Below the pieces are notes generated by a model. That model worked only from the letters and a program-made list of their open reading frames with translations. It made no database searches and had not been told where the DNA came from. Made by a program: the position numbers and the translations under genes. 64,000 nt of DNA from NCBI RefSeq assembly GCF_030867095.1, contig NC_081830.1, positions 34,331,832 to 34,395,831 on the forward strand, in the 5' to 3' direction. Below, one piece after another: positions 33,971 to 44,626 of this stretch (the stretch's first letter is position 1; each line of letters starts with the position of its first letter). Origin of the DNA: Alligator mississippiensis (taxonomy: Eukaryota; Chordata; Crocodylia; Alligatoridae).

Positions 33971-34953
33971 TAGGGCTGTGTGAAGTTTCATTGGCTGTTT
34001 CACTTCAACACTGTTTCAACTCATTTTGAGCTCGAAACAGCAAAATAGAAATGAAGGGCTTCAAAACAGCCTTGAAACAAAACAAGACAATTCAAAAGGT
34101 TTTGAAAGTTTTGAAATGTTTTGAATTTTGAAGCAGCAGCCAGGTGGTGTGAGACAAGGGAGAGCCAGGGCTGTGCTCCGAGCAGCTCTGCAGCCCTAGG
34201 TGGCTCAGCCCAGTGGGGAGCGCAGACCTGAGTCTCCCCAACTCCCGCTGCCAGGCTCAGCTCTGTGGGGCTGGTGGAGCCTATCAGAGTGCAACGCTGG
34301 CTCTGCCTGCCTCCTGCTGCTGGACTGGGCTGCTCTCCGACTGGATCCGCCAGCCCCATGGAGCTCATGGAACTCACCTTCTGCCCAGGCTGAGTTCCAC
34401 GGGGCTGAAAGCCACTGGAAGCTGAGCCTGGTGGTGGGAGGTGCTTCCCCCAACTGGGCTCAGTTCCCCAGCGCTGGGTCCCAGGCAGCAGGAGCAGCCT
34501 CCTGTCATCCAGCAGGCAGATTGAGGGCCCACCTGCACCCCTGGGAGAGTTGTGGGGGCTCTCCTGGACTCCTCTCAGGTGTGTGGGCTCCTGATCTGCC
34601 TGCTGGATCACAGCATGCTATTCCTGCTCCCCAGCTCCTGCTTGTCAACAGCTTGAGGTGCAGTTTCCCTCAAAACCCTGCACCTATCTCCTTGAAACTT
34701 GGCAGGCTTCTTGCCCTCAGAAAGGGCTATCATCTCTGCACATTTCATCAGATCAGGCAAGAAATGATAAAGGTATAAGCTGTTTCATGCTTCCCCATTA
34801 TAGCCTATGGGCAAAATATCGAAACAACGTTGAAACAGTGAAACGGAATGGAACAGCGCTTTTGAAATGAAGCAAAACTTGAAATGAAACACTGTTCCAT
34901 TGAAATGTTGAAATGGAAGTTGAAGCGGAACGCTGCTGTTTCACATGGCCTTA
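33971..34953. mobile_element. hAT-type MITE, TAGGGCTGTGCG family, large copy
   Basis: Starts TAGGGCTGTGTGAAGTTTCA just upstream of the OR6N-like pseudogene and ends TTTCACATGGCCTTA. Flanks TTATCAAA and CTATCCAA match at 6 of 8. Subterminal GAAAC/GTTTC motifs are dense on both sides. The centre is GC-rich and includes one copy of the ~145-bp unit seen at 24176-24610 (CTGCACCTATCTCCTTGAAA). No transposase; long overlapping frames in the GC-rich part are shadows. Confidence 0.8.
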
Positions 34954-36014
34954 CTATCCAATATATTGATAGGGTGTTGTAAAATACATTCAATGTCACA
35001 TTCATTAAAAAGATACATATAAAAATGAAACACTGCCAGCTGTGTTCTTTGTTCTTCCCTCTGTTATAACCTCTAGACATGCCTCGTGCAACCGTGGCTC
35101 CCCTAGGGGCTCTGATAACACTATGACAATCACAGGGAGAGAGTTTTAAAAGAACTGCATTTTTTTTTCTGATGGTGGTGATGGTGACGATATTGAGGAA
35201 CCAGTTCAAAACACTTTAGAAAGTGTCCTCATTTAAAAAAATGCTGCTATCTTAAAGTCAAGTCTACCTTTAAAAGCTGCAATGTAGGTCCTTGGCGCAC
35301 ATTCCGTTTTTGTCATTCCAAATCTATTTGCAACATCCCAAAGGGTAAGCAGAGGCACATTCAAGTCATTTGAAAGCACAAAAGAAAAGATGCAAAGTTG
35401 TATTTTTTTGACTGAGGTTCATCTTGGGATAGTAGTATCTTTGACAGGAACATCAAACATGTGGCTGTCCTATGGAGATATTTCTGTCCTCCAGCATCCC
35501 AGAATGCACCATTCTTCATCTTAATTCACAGCTTTGGAGATAAGAATTTACCCTTAATTGCCTCAACAAGCTGTGAACTAGTTCCTTGGCCGTTCCCACA
35601 CTGCACATCGGAACTAAGATTCTACTAGAGTACCCAGGGAAAGAGCAGGGTTGGACCCTACCACCATCATCTGGCCCCTTAAACCTCAGCTTCCCTCACA
35701 AGCCAAAAGCAGGCTGTCCACCAGACAGGCAATTTGCACTTTGCACAGTTCTCAGAAATCAATGTAGCAAGGCATGCTGGAATACCTGCTCAGCATCCCT
35801 ATAGTGGTGGAGCATGAGCAGTGCATGCTCAGACTCACTGGGAGTACCTGCTCCTGTTATGTCCCAACGTTACTGCAGCACAAAATCCCAACAATTTGGA
35901 ATAGCACAAACTGAATATATCCCACCTTTGGCATCCAAAATGTGACACACTGAAACCCCCCATTCCACTTTGTAAAACTTGGCACACAATAACTCAAAAA
36001 CAAGAGAACAGGAA
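34954..36014. other. Non-coding stretch without a recognised gene
   Basis: No repeat or gene recognised apart from an oligo-T run near 35160. Confidence 0.35.
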
Positions 36015-36130
36015 ATTTTAAAGAAAAGGACCTGGAAACATAATTTAGTCCACCCCTGTGCCAAGGTAGGATCACATACGCCTAAAATATCTTGAACATG
36101 CTGTTAATAACTTCCATTCTATTCCATAAA
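36015..36130 (-). repeat. Old CR1 3' end, minus strand
   Basis: GGACCTGGAAACATAATTTA and GTCCACCCCTGTGCCAAGGT keep the order of the CR1 3' region seen at 29296. Strongly diverged. Confidence 0.5.
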
Positions 36131-36345
36131 TTCCCTGGATAATCGTTAGGAATAGCTTGTGATTATCTGGAACAGCCTTCCTAGAAAAACTGTGGACTCT
36201 CCATCCTTTGAAATTTTCAAAAGCAGGTTAGACAGACATTTACCTGGGAAGGTTTGGTCAGGGTTGATCCTGCCTTGAGCAGGGAGCTGGATTAGATGAC
36301 CTTGTGAGGTCCCTTCCAGCCCTATTATCCTATGATTTTACAGCC
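36131..36345 (+). repeat. Old CR1 3' end, plus strand
   Basis: TTGAAATTTTCAAAAGCAGG, TTAGACAGACATTTACC, GATGACCTTGTGAGGTCCC and CAGCCCTATTATCCTATGAT form the classic CR1/L3 C-terminal and 3' UTR pattern. It lies head to head with the minus copy just to its left. Confidence 0.8.
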
Positions 36346-37525
36346 TAGGATTTTCAAAAGAAACACAGAGATTTAAGCACCCAACTCATATGAATTGAGA
36401 CTTTGGCATCAAATGTCTCCTTTGAATAGGCAATTGGAATAATATACTGGTGCAAAAAACATTCAAATGTGCAGGAGAGAAGACCATTAAACTGAATTTA
36501 TATTACTAGGAAACAACTGGGATGAGACTTTCAGAAAGAGCCTGATTGAATTTGCTACCCACATTCAATTTGTTGGAATATGATTGCTAAATTCCCTTGA
36601 ACTTTTCATATCATATGATACTTTTCTTCTACATTCATTCAGTTTCACAGATAAGAAAATTTCAGTTTCATAAATTAGGTTTAGAGTCATTGTGAAGAAA
36701 GACAGAAACTTGTTAAAATGCTTTTCAGAAAAGGGAAAACCTGTCTAGAATGGGTGTGACCTACTTTCACCATTGTAGAAGCAGAAAGCTAATATGGTTA
36801 TACAGAATAATTTACACTTAAAATTGGGACAAAGCAAATTGCTTAAGGATGGCAAGATGGAAGTAAAACACTTGGAAAAGGGGGGGTAATATATGTGTTT
36901 AGTATAGGTAAATATAGAAATTATAATTGAAATTAAATAGGGAGACACTGAAAACCAGAGGAATATTACAATATACATGCATGCACATATGCAGGCAGAG
37001 TGAGTCAAAATAAATTGGTGCATGTCTGTGGAGAGAAAGAGAGATGCTAAGAAGTTAAATTTGAGGCTTTCAAAGAATTGTGAGGGAGTTAAGCACATGG
37101 ATTCTTTGACAATTTATGCACATTTGATACCTAATTTCCTTAAGTTCTTTTGACTAAATAAAAATGGACACTTAGCCCAAAGGACAAAAATATTATAGAA
37201 GTTTAGTTAAGCTCTATTGAGATTAATAAATTGGACATTCAGTTGCTACAAATCAATGTAGCTATGTTGAAACAAGTTGGACATATATTCCTTTGATATA
37301 TAAAAGTGAAGCTTCATTTACATCACTTGAGGATCAAAACAAATATAACTAATTCAACATATACCAGAATGATGCTTTCTTAAAAATATTGTAGTAGAAG
37401 TCTCTAAGTACTACTGTAATATTTGTAAATAAAAAATTGTGGGGGAAAAAAAAAAAGATAATGCAGTAGGCAGCAGAGATTGAACTGAATGAGACAAAAT
37501 AAAGTAACCCACAATATTAAATAGT
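36346..37525. other. Non-coding stretch without a recognised gene
   Basis: AT-rich, with the same ancient dispersed repeat hint at 36345-36420 (GGATTTTCAAAAGAAACACA). Poly-A at 37445-37458. No gene. Confidence 0.35.
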
Positions 37526-39164
37526 AGATTCATAGATTCATAGATGTTAGGGTCGGAAGGGACCTCAATAGATCATCAAGTCCAACCCCCTGCATAGGCA
37601 GGAAAGAGTGCTGGGTCTAGATGACCCCAGCTAGATGCCTATCTAACCTCCTCTTGAAGACCCCCAGGGTAGGAGAGAGCACCACCTCCCTTGGGAGCCC
37701 GTTCCAGACCCTGGCCACTCTAACTGTGAAGAAGTTCTTCCTAATGTCCAATCTAAATCTGCTCTCTGCTAGCTTGTGGCCATTATTTCTTGTAACCCCC
37801 GGGGGCACCTTGGTGAATAAATACTCACCAATTCCCTTCTGTGCCCCCGTGATGAACTTATAGGCAGCCACAAGGTCGCCTCTCAACCTTCTCTTGCGGA
37901 GGCTGAAAAGGTCCAGTTCCTCTAGTCTCTCCTCGTAGGGCTTGGTCTGCAGGCCCTTGACCATACGAGTTGCCCTTCTCTGGACCCTCTCCAGGTTATC
38001 TGCATCCTTCTTGAAGTGTGGCGCCCAGAATTGCACGCAGTACTCCAACTGCGGTCTGACCAGCACCCGAGAGAGGGGAAGTATCACCTCCTTGGACCTA
38101 TTCGTCATGCATCTGCTGATGCACGATAAAGTGCCATTGGCTTTTCTGATGGCTTTGTCACACTGCCGGCTCATGTTCATCTTAGAGTCCACTAGGACTC
38201 CAAGATCTCTTTCCACTTCCGTGCCACCCAGCAGGTCATTCCCTAGGTTGTAGGTGTGCTGGACATTTTTCCTCCCTAGGTGCAGCACTTTGCATTTCTC
38301 CTTGTTGAACTGCATTCTGTTGTTTTCTGCCCACTTGTCTAACCTGTCCAGGTCTGCTTGCAGCTGTTCCCTGCCCTCCAGTGTATCCACTTCTCCCCAT
38401 AGCTTTGTGTCATCTGCAAACTTGGACAGAGTACATTTCACTCCCTCGTCCAAGTCGCTGATGAAGACATTAAAGAGTATCGGTCCAAGGACCAAGCCCT
38501 GCGGGACCCCACTGCCCACACCCTTCCAGGTCGAAACCGACCCATCCACCATGACTCTCTGGGTGCGACCCTCCAGCCAATTCGCCACCCACCGGACTGT
38601 GTAGTCATCCAAGTCACAGCCTCTTAACTTGTTCACCAGTATGGGGTGGGATACCGTATTGAAAGCCTTCCTGAAGTCTAAGTATACGACATCCACCCCT
38701 ACTTCTGTGTCCAGGCGTTTCATAACCTGGTCATAATAAGAGACTAGATTGGTCAGGCACGATCTGCCTGCCACGAACCCGTGTTGATTTCCCCTCAGCA
38801 TAATTTGTCCTGCCGGGCTCTCGCAAATGTGAGCCTTGATAATTTTTTCAAAGACTTTGCCAAGGATGGAGGTGAGACTGACTTGCCTATAGTTGCCCGG
38901 GTCCTCCTTCCTCCCCTTCTTGAAAATGGGGACCACATTGGGCCTTTTCCAGTCCTCCGGGACTTGGCCCGTGCGCCACGAGCTTTCAAATATTCCTGCC
39001 AGTGGCTCTGCAATGATGTCGGCCAGTGCCTTCAGCACCCTCGGATGTAGCTCATCCGGGACTGCCGACTTAAAGGCATCCAGTTCTTCCAACTGACTCT
39101 GCACCATCTCAGGGTCTACGCATGGAAGTCTGGTGCCTTGCTGCTGCCTCTCTACAACCCCAGT
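37526..39164 (-). mobile_element. 5'-truncated CR1 LINE, 1.6 kb, young
   Basis: The tail GATTCATAGATTCATAGATG begins at 37526-37545. The first 100 bases are nearly identical to the copy at 24699. It is truncated at 39164, inside the linker before RT (ACAACCCCAGT then unrelated sequence). The whole copy has no frame break, which points to a recent insertion. Confidence 0.93.
37617..39164 (-). CDS. CR1 reverse transcriptase frame, uninterrupted but 5' truncated
   Basis: About 515 codons of ORF2 are open without any stop. They cover the pre-RT linker (GVVERQQQGTRLPCVDPEMV), EDPGNYRQVSLTSILGKVFE, GFVAGRSCLTNLVSYYDQ, VYLDFRKAFNTVSHP, GVPQGLVLGPILFNV, SKFADDTKLWGEVD (catalytic FADD), the thumb (RMQFNKEKCKVLHLGRKN) and the end DRHLAGVI. 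An upstream frame extends into flanking DNA to 39206, but those first 14 codons are not CR1. The endonuclease is missing, so it is a transposon remnant with no evidence of expression. Confidence 0.85.
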   Translation of the reverse strand, partial: TGVVERQQQGTRLPCVDPEMVQSQLEELDAFKSAVPDELHPRVLKALADIIAEPLAGIFESSWRTGQVPEDWKRPNVVPIFKKGRKEDPGNYRQVSLTSILGKVFEKIIKAHICESPAGQIMLRGNQHGFVAGRSCLTNLVSYYDQVMKRLDTEVGVDVVYLDFRKAFNTVSHPILVNKLRGCDLDDYTVRWVANWLEGRTQRVMVDGSVSTWKGVGSGVPQGLVLGPILFNVFISDLDEGVKCTLSKFADDTKLWGEVDTLEGREQLQADLDRLDKWAENNRMQFNKEKCKVLHLGRKNVQHTYNLGNDLLGGTEVERDLGVLVDSKMNMSRQCDKAIRKANGTLSCISRCMTNRSKEVILPLSRVLVRPQLEYCVQFWAPHFKKDADNLERVQRRATRMVKGLQTKPYEERLEELDLFSLRKRRLRGDLVAAYKFITGAQKGIGEYLFTKVPPGVTRNNGHKLAESRFRLDIRKNFFTVRVARVWNGLPREVVLSPTLGVFKRRLDRHLAGVI

Positions 39165-39267
39165 AGAAAGAAGATAAATTAGTGATAGCTGCTCTTTCCC
39201 ATTCAAATATGTTTGAACTAAAAATAATATAAATTAATATAAACTATATTATCATCATCATTATTAT

Positions 39268-39926
39268 TAGGGGTGCACTGCTAGAGACTTTGGGGGCCAA
39301 CACTGATAGCTGATATTTAAGGAGGCATAGCAGCCAATACCGATCTGATTTATGATACAGCTGCATGCAGCTCGTAAGTCTGTTGTGGTGGAAGGGAGGG
39401 GGGAGGGAAGGGGCATGGGGGGGCAGATCAATGCCCCCTTTGGTGAGGGAGGGAGAGGGAAGGGGCAGGAGCAGGTACTACCCAGCTGGGGTGGGGCAGG
39501 GTGTGGGATGGAGCTGTGATTCATGGGGAGGGTGTCTCCTGCTGCTGCACACCCTCCAGGAGGGCATGGTGGGGGCGATATTTGCCTCCGGATCTGCACA
39601 GGGTGGGGTGGGCAGACAATGACCCTACTCTGGCTCGGTAGCACCTGCCGCTGCCCCCACCCTCCCTGCCTCCTCCTTCACCATGGGGGGCATTAAACTG
39701 CCCCCCACACCCCTTCCCTCCCCCCTCCTCTTCCATCACAACAGATTTACCAGCTGCATGCTGGTGGGCTCTGCTTCTCGCTGCTTGCATACTGTGCTGT
39801 GGCTGTATGTACACACAGGCATTTATCAGCCCAATTATCAGCCACTTCAGGCCAATTTCTGATACAGCTAATTTTCTTTATATCCGTACCAATCTGATAT
39901 CAGACTGATGTATTGGTGCACCTCTA
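39268..39926. mobile_element. hAT-type fold-back MITE
   Basis: Ends TAGGGGTGCACTGCTAGA and TATTGGTGCACCTCTA are inverted, with flanks ATTATTAT (39260-39267) and ATTATTTT (39927-39934), 7 of 8 equal. The inside has very long inverted arms: AGCTGCATGCAGCTCGTAAG to the GC-rich GGGAGGGAAGGGGCATGGGG on the left mirror CCAGCTGCATGCTGG on the right, around 190 bp per arm. No transposase. GC-rich arms give spurious frames on both strands. Confidence 0.88.
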
Positions 39927-40485
39927 ATTATTTTTATTATATAATCACACTTTGGAATTCATCACTACCAGTTATTAACAAGATCCAGCCCTTGGCAAAA
40001 TTTAAATAGGTAATGAGAATATCCATAGAAACTTACTTTTGAATTTTATACATATTTTATGTTAGTTATTATCAAAGAAAGCTAGGAGAGGAGTGATGTA
40101 TCCAGTTAGAAGGAAAAGAAGGAGAAAAATGAAAAGAGATTGATGCAAAGAAAGAATGAAAGAAGGAAATGCATGTATAGAAATACACAGAATACAAGAA
40201 AGGATTATACTGACACATACACCAAGATAGAAATCAAGATAAAAGACAAGAAAAAAAAGAAAAAAAAATTACAAACAAGGATAGATAACAAGAAAGGCAG
40301 GGAGGTATGTTCAGGGATAAAGAAATGAAAAGAGAATGACAGAAATTTATAAGAGGGGGTTGATGAACAGAGAAAGAAAGATGAAAGTGAGAAATGAAAT
40401 TTGTTACACAGATGTATGTAGAGACAAGTAGAAAGATGGAATCCATGGATGTTAACTGAAATTTCTCTTTTCAAATCAGCTTTAG
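39927..40485. other. Non-coding, purine-rich tract
   Basis: 40080-40440 is strongly A/G-biased on the plus strand (AGAAAGAATGAAAGAAGG, AAAAAAAAGAAAAAAAA). Open frames here are Lys-rich or, on the other strand, Phe/Ser-rich by composition only. Confidence 0.5.
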
Positions 40486-40528
40486 CCCTCATCAGTTCTC
40501 AGGAAACCATAACCATTGTTGTTCTCAT

Positions 40529-40588
40529 GAGGTAACTTGTTACCCCACAATTTGACATTGTTGGTCTCATGGGGTAACTTGTTACCCC
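40529..40588. repeat. piggyBac left subterminal palindromes, two copies
   Basis: GAGGTAACTTGTTACCCC at 40529-40546 and GGGGTAACTTGTTACCCC at 40571-40588, each within a ~42-bp tandem repeat (ATTGTTGGTCTCATG spacer). The second is a perfect inverted repeat apart from its centre. Confidence 0.85.
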
Positions 40589-40833
40589 ACCTGCATGAAC
40601 AAAATGGAACCAGTGACAACAGTATAAATGTACCAAAAACTATTTATTAAACATACAGATTATTTGAAAGAGTATTTATGATGATTTGAACCCAAAATAT
40701 TTAACTAGAACTATCAACAAAATTTAAACTTTTTTTAGAGTTTAAAAACATACATGAACAATTTACTAAGTCTGCATTTCATACCATTTTCACACTAACA
40801 ATTACTTCCAAAAACATTTTGTAACTGTTTTAA

Positions 40834-42639
40834 CTAAATATTGCCTTCCTCGCAAAGCAACAGTGATGTACCGTGGTGCACACAAGCAAATTGCTTACAA
40901 TCTTCACATTGTTTCCAGGTTTTGCAGTCATCTGTCCTTGGACAAAAAGCACAACGTCCACTCATGCTTGCAGGTTCTACTGGGGTGCGTTGTGACAATT
41001 TATAATTTAGGGCAGTCATACCAGTCTTGGTGGATTTAGACAGATTATGTGTATCCATCATTCTTCATTTTATTTGTCTGTCGATCAACTGTTCGCCAAG
41101 CTCCTGCAAAAAAAAGTGCCGTCTTCTTAAATATGATCTTTGCTTCCAGTTTGAGTTGTGGCCTAGCTAAATGATTAGGCTGGCAATGGTAGCCAGGTGG
41201 TTATACAGACTAAGTGGTCAAGGTTATCCACTCCACCCTTGTTTTTATTGTAGTCATGGATGATGTCCTTCTTTCTTTGCTCTCCACCCACTGACAGGTC
41301 ATGGTGCATGCTTGACAGCAACAGCACAACTTTGGACTTCTTTGGAACATAGGAAACTAGGGTCAGTTCCTCCTCAAAAGCAAAAATGAATGAAAAAGTT
41401 TCCCTTCCTTGATTTGCTTGCATTTTGTTTGGGATATTGGCCTTGTTTTTCCAAATCATACTCACATATGTCAAGTCTTGCTGTAGCAGTCTTTCTGCCA
41501 GGTCAGTACTTGTGACGAAATTGTCACCCACAATATTCCTTCCCATCTTGTACCAGGGATAAACCAGTTTTTCAATGACCTGGGTACGAAGATTACCTTG
41601 GCATGGAGCTTCTGATTGCTTGCCCAGGTAGATGTCTCCAGACAGGAGGAATGATGTTGCTGCATCACAGCACACCAAATTTTCAAGCCATATTTGACAG
41701 GCTTGCTGGGTATATACTGTCTGAAGGGACAGTGACCCCTGAACACAATGAGCTGCCCATCAACCGTCAGGTGTATTCCTGGAATACCATTTCCTGAGCT
41801 GCTCCACAAATTGTGTCCAAATATCTCTGAAGGCAGCAAGCTTGTCCATAGCTCTCCTTTCTTCATGTGTCGGCTTGTTGTCAAATCTCAGGTAGTTGGG
41901 ATTTGACGGAATCGTTTTAAACTCATGGTGGCCCGGAAGCAAGAACGCCTGGTGCATTGCTTCCACGACTCCTCAAGTGCCTCTTGACCACCGTGGTATA
42001 GACCACTCAGCAGCAGGCGGCCAATGTAGTCTTTCAGCTCTGTTTTGTACAGCTTTTTCCAGTTCTTTCTATTTTCAGGATGACTATCATTCCACACCCT
42101 GAATCTTCTTTCTGCCTCTGTTTCTTTCTCTTATGATAACAGTCAGATGCCTTGTGAGAGAAACAGGTGGAATGTTTCCACCACTGTGTCTTTATTACTT
42201 TCTCTTGTTGGCCCAGCACTTTCATGGACTATGTCCTTGGCTGTTCTCTGATGATGTATTAGCTGTGGACTTTTTCCCCACACTCTGCCATTCCTTCCTC
42301 TAAAAGTGTCATCCTCTGCAATGTTTTCTGGGGGTGGTGGCAGTGGTGCTGCTCCATGTTCTGCTGTAGCTCTCCTTGGTCTTCCACGGTGACCCCAGGC
42401 TCGTCATTTTCCCTTTCCCACTGGAAGCACTGGCATCACTTCTGGCATGAATTCCTCCTAATCTGAGCTGGATGAAGCTTCCACAGACACATGGTCTTCT
42501 TGCTCTGAACCATTTCCCATGTCTGGAACAAAGCATCCTCACTGCCTTGAGATAAGATTTCATCAGTGCATGTGTCACTGTCATCCCCAATTACCTGTGC
42601 AAGACAGGCTTCAGCACTGAATATGCACTGCCTTCTCAT
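40834..42639 (-). pseudogene. piggyBac transposase, catalytic core open but gene broken
   Basis: DDD transposase that cuts at TTAA. The likely start is ATG at 42639 (MRRQCIFSAEACLAQVIGDD, acidic N terminus). Next come NWKKLYKTELKDYIGRLLLS and KPTHEERRAMDKLAAFRDIW in separate frames. The 41678-41175 frame has all three catalytic aspartates: CDAATSFLLSGDIYLG, GDNFVTSTDLAERLL and NKNKGGVDNLD. Downstream, after a frame change, the C-terminal Cys-rich domain follows (CAFC, DDC, CEDC, FACVHH) ending at 40834. At least four frame changes. Similar to PGBD4-type proteins. Confidence 0.85.
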
Positions 42640-43331
42640 CCTGTACTAAAGAAAAAAAAGAAAAAAAAGAAATTACCGCTGAATGAATATAAACAACAAT
42701 CAAAGACAAGCCTGTCCACCTATGCTGTCACAGAAGCAATTCCACCCTGCTGTATGGCAGTGCAGGTAGCACCATCTCCTCCTGGGCATAGAAACCAGAG
42801 ACCAGCATCCACCCTTTGCAGGCAAGTCAAATGTGGGTGGATGCTGTTTGGAAACCACACATGCAGAGACTTATTGAAAGCAGGTAAAAGGGGAAGCGGG
42901 GGACATGGCACTCCATAGTGTTTGCTGTATTGCAGTATGATGTTGTTCTATTTCTTCTCTGCTGTTCCTTTGCTCCTTGTCCTCACATCCAAAAAAAGTC
43001 AGGGTAAACTAGCTTGTATGTTATGAAAGGGGCAGGTAAGGCAGAGTTTTGCCATGAGAAAAGAGAACAGAGGTAGATTTGGGTGTGACAAAGGGGGTTT
43101 TTTTTGGCAAAGGGCAGGGTGTTTTGATGGCCTTGCAGCCTGCAAACAAAGTAGTTTGCAAAAGAGATTACCACATCTTCTGCAAAAGCAGAGTGGAGGA
43201 TGGCCATATATTAGTTACCATGGATACCTAAAGAGGACATGATTGAGGTGTGAATGAATGCTGACCTTTCATATGCAGCCACCCAAAGTGGCCAAACAGG
43301 TCTAGGCCTGTCATTTATACAGAAATTACAT

Positions 43332-43575
43332 TGGGGTAACATGGGCTTGGGGTAAGTTGTTACCCAATATGGAAAACCACGTTCATGCCTGGGGTAGCAT
43401 GTTACCCTGGGCTGTTTTTCATCCACAGAGAGCAAAACATTCATGTAAGATGGCTGTTCTTTGGGGATATTGTGCACTGTGGTGCCAGTGACAATGTCCT
43501 AAAAACATTTTTTTTTAGAATTAATTAACTTTAAGATACTGCACAAAATATGCATCTGGGGTAGGAAATTACCCC
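43332..43575. repeat. piggyBac right subterminal palindromes, three copies
   Basis: GGGGTAAGTTGTTACCCA at 43349-43366, GGGGTAGCATGTTACCCT at 43391-43408 and GGGGTAGGAAATTACCCC at 43558-43575, plus a half site TTGGGGTAACATGGG at 43331-43345. They match the left-end palindromes. Confidence 0.85.
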
Positions 43576-43596
43576 ATGGAAATGTATGAAGGTTAA

Positions 43597-44465
43597 ATTT
43601 TGGGAACTTACAGATATTTATGTTCATACTTGCATAATTATTTTTCATCTTGGGGACTACCCAACCATAGTGGACACTTCTGATCATGATCAGAAGGGAA
43701 GCATGGGGCTAGAATATTTATGCATGGGCAAATAAAATTGCACTTCCATGACTACATGATTGTCACTGCTCTATATAATGATAAAATAGAACTTGGCCCT
43801 TAATATCCTTGTATGCTTTTGAAAACCCCTGCATTACAGATATCATTCAAATTAGATTTTGAATCCAGTTAGTTTTACATTCTCAGATATATGAGTTTGA
43901 AGGTGGAATTACTCTGTATTTTTATAATAACACTGCCAATGACAAAATGGCAGTGTAAGAGTGTTGCTATAGCTGTGATGGTCCAGAAATTACGCAAGAC
44001 CAATGATTTCTTAGGGTGATGGGGTTGGGATAAAGTCAGAGAAGCTCTTGAAGCAAGAGCTTCTTTGTCAGGTCTCATAGTAATAACAATAATAATGTAA
44101 GGCAGTGCAGGTATGACCAAGTGGAAGTTTTACACTGGGACTTCTAAATGTTTTTTGTTTAGTGTATGAGCAAGTTTTAACTCTTCAGAAAGCCCACTGT
44201 ATTGTCATTAATTTGGCATTATGTAAAGCTCTATGTAATGGAAGCTTTAGAACAAAGGAAGCTGTCTGAATAGCTAGAGAAGTTGTTCAAAATCTTATAT
44301 TGTTCTGGGAGCCAGATCTTTAGGCAAGGCTGTTGCATAGGATTTTTTTTTTTCTTTTTTGCTGAAATTCTGAAAGGGAGTCTTGATCTGCCTATATTTT
44401 GTAACTATCACTGTGCAAGTAACTGGGCATAGCATAAAATATATACATACATACATTCCATCCAG
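43597..44465. other. Non-coding stretch without a recognised gene
   Basis: AT-rich, no recognised repeat or gene. Oligo-T at 44344-44353. Confidence 0.35.
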
Positions 44466-44606
44466 GAAGAGCACACACCAACTGCTGAAACTTCCTTAGC
44501 CTGACGAAGGGTTTTTGAACCCAAAAGCTTGTTTAATAACTATTCTCCAACCATTTGGGTTGGTCTAATAAAAGATATCAAATTCACCCAAGGAACCTTG
44601 TCTCCA
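44466..44606 (+). repeat. Penelope-type repeat tail with hammerhead-like motif
   Basis: CTGACGA at 44501-44507 is followed by a hairpin GGGTT-TTTG-AACCC (44509-44522) and then AAAAGCTTG. This is the hammerhead ribozyme core order CUGANGA, stem II, GAAA, with the G of GAAA changed here. A second hairpin CCAACC..GGTTGG is at 44547-44563, before GGTCTAATAAAAGATATC and CCAAGGAACCTTGTCT. Hammerhead motifs are known in Penelope-like elements. A (GATA)n tract follows the 3' end. Confidence 0.55.
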
Positions 44607-44625
44607 TACCTACATACATGCACCT

Positions 44626-44626
<1 letters not shown>

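Larger units (their letters stand above)
40486..43592 (-). mobile_element. piggyBac DNA transposon, about 3.1 kb
   Basis: Right end: TTAA at 43593-43596, preceded inward by CCTTCATACATTTCC (minus strand). Left end: TTAG at 40482-40485, followed by CCCTCATCAGTTCTC. The ends are inverted and the TTAA target is typical of piggyBac, with the left one mutated by a base. Palindromic subterminal repeats lie near both ends. The transposase reads on the minus strand and is broken. The size suits an autonomous element. Confidence 0.75.

Noticed and set aside
34021-34778. 196- and 192-residue frames on opposite strands
   Set aside because: Both lie inside a hAT-type MITE with GC-rich centre and no transposase motif.
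11593-37863. An 80-residue + strand frame repeated at 11593, 24798 and 37621 with the same sequence
   Set aside because: It is antisense to the C-terminal end of CR1 ORF2 in three related copies. The likeness comes from the LINE, not from a gene.
39365-39814. Gly/Pro-rich frames on both strands
   Set aside because: They fall in the inverted arms of the fold-back MITE.
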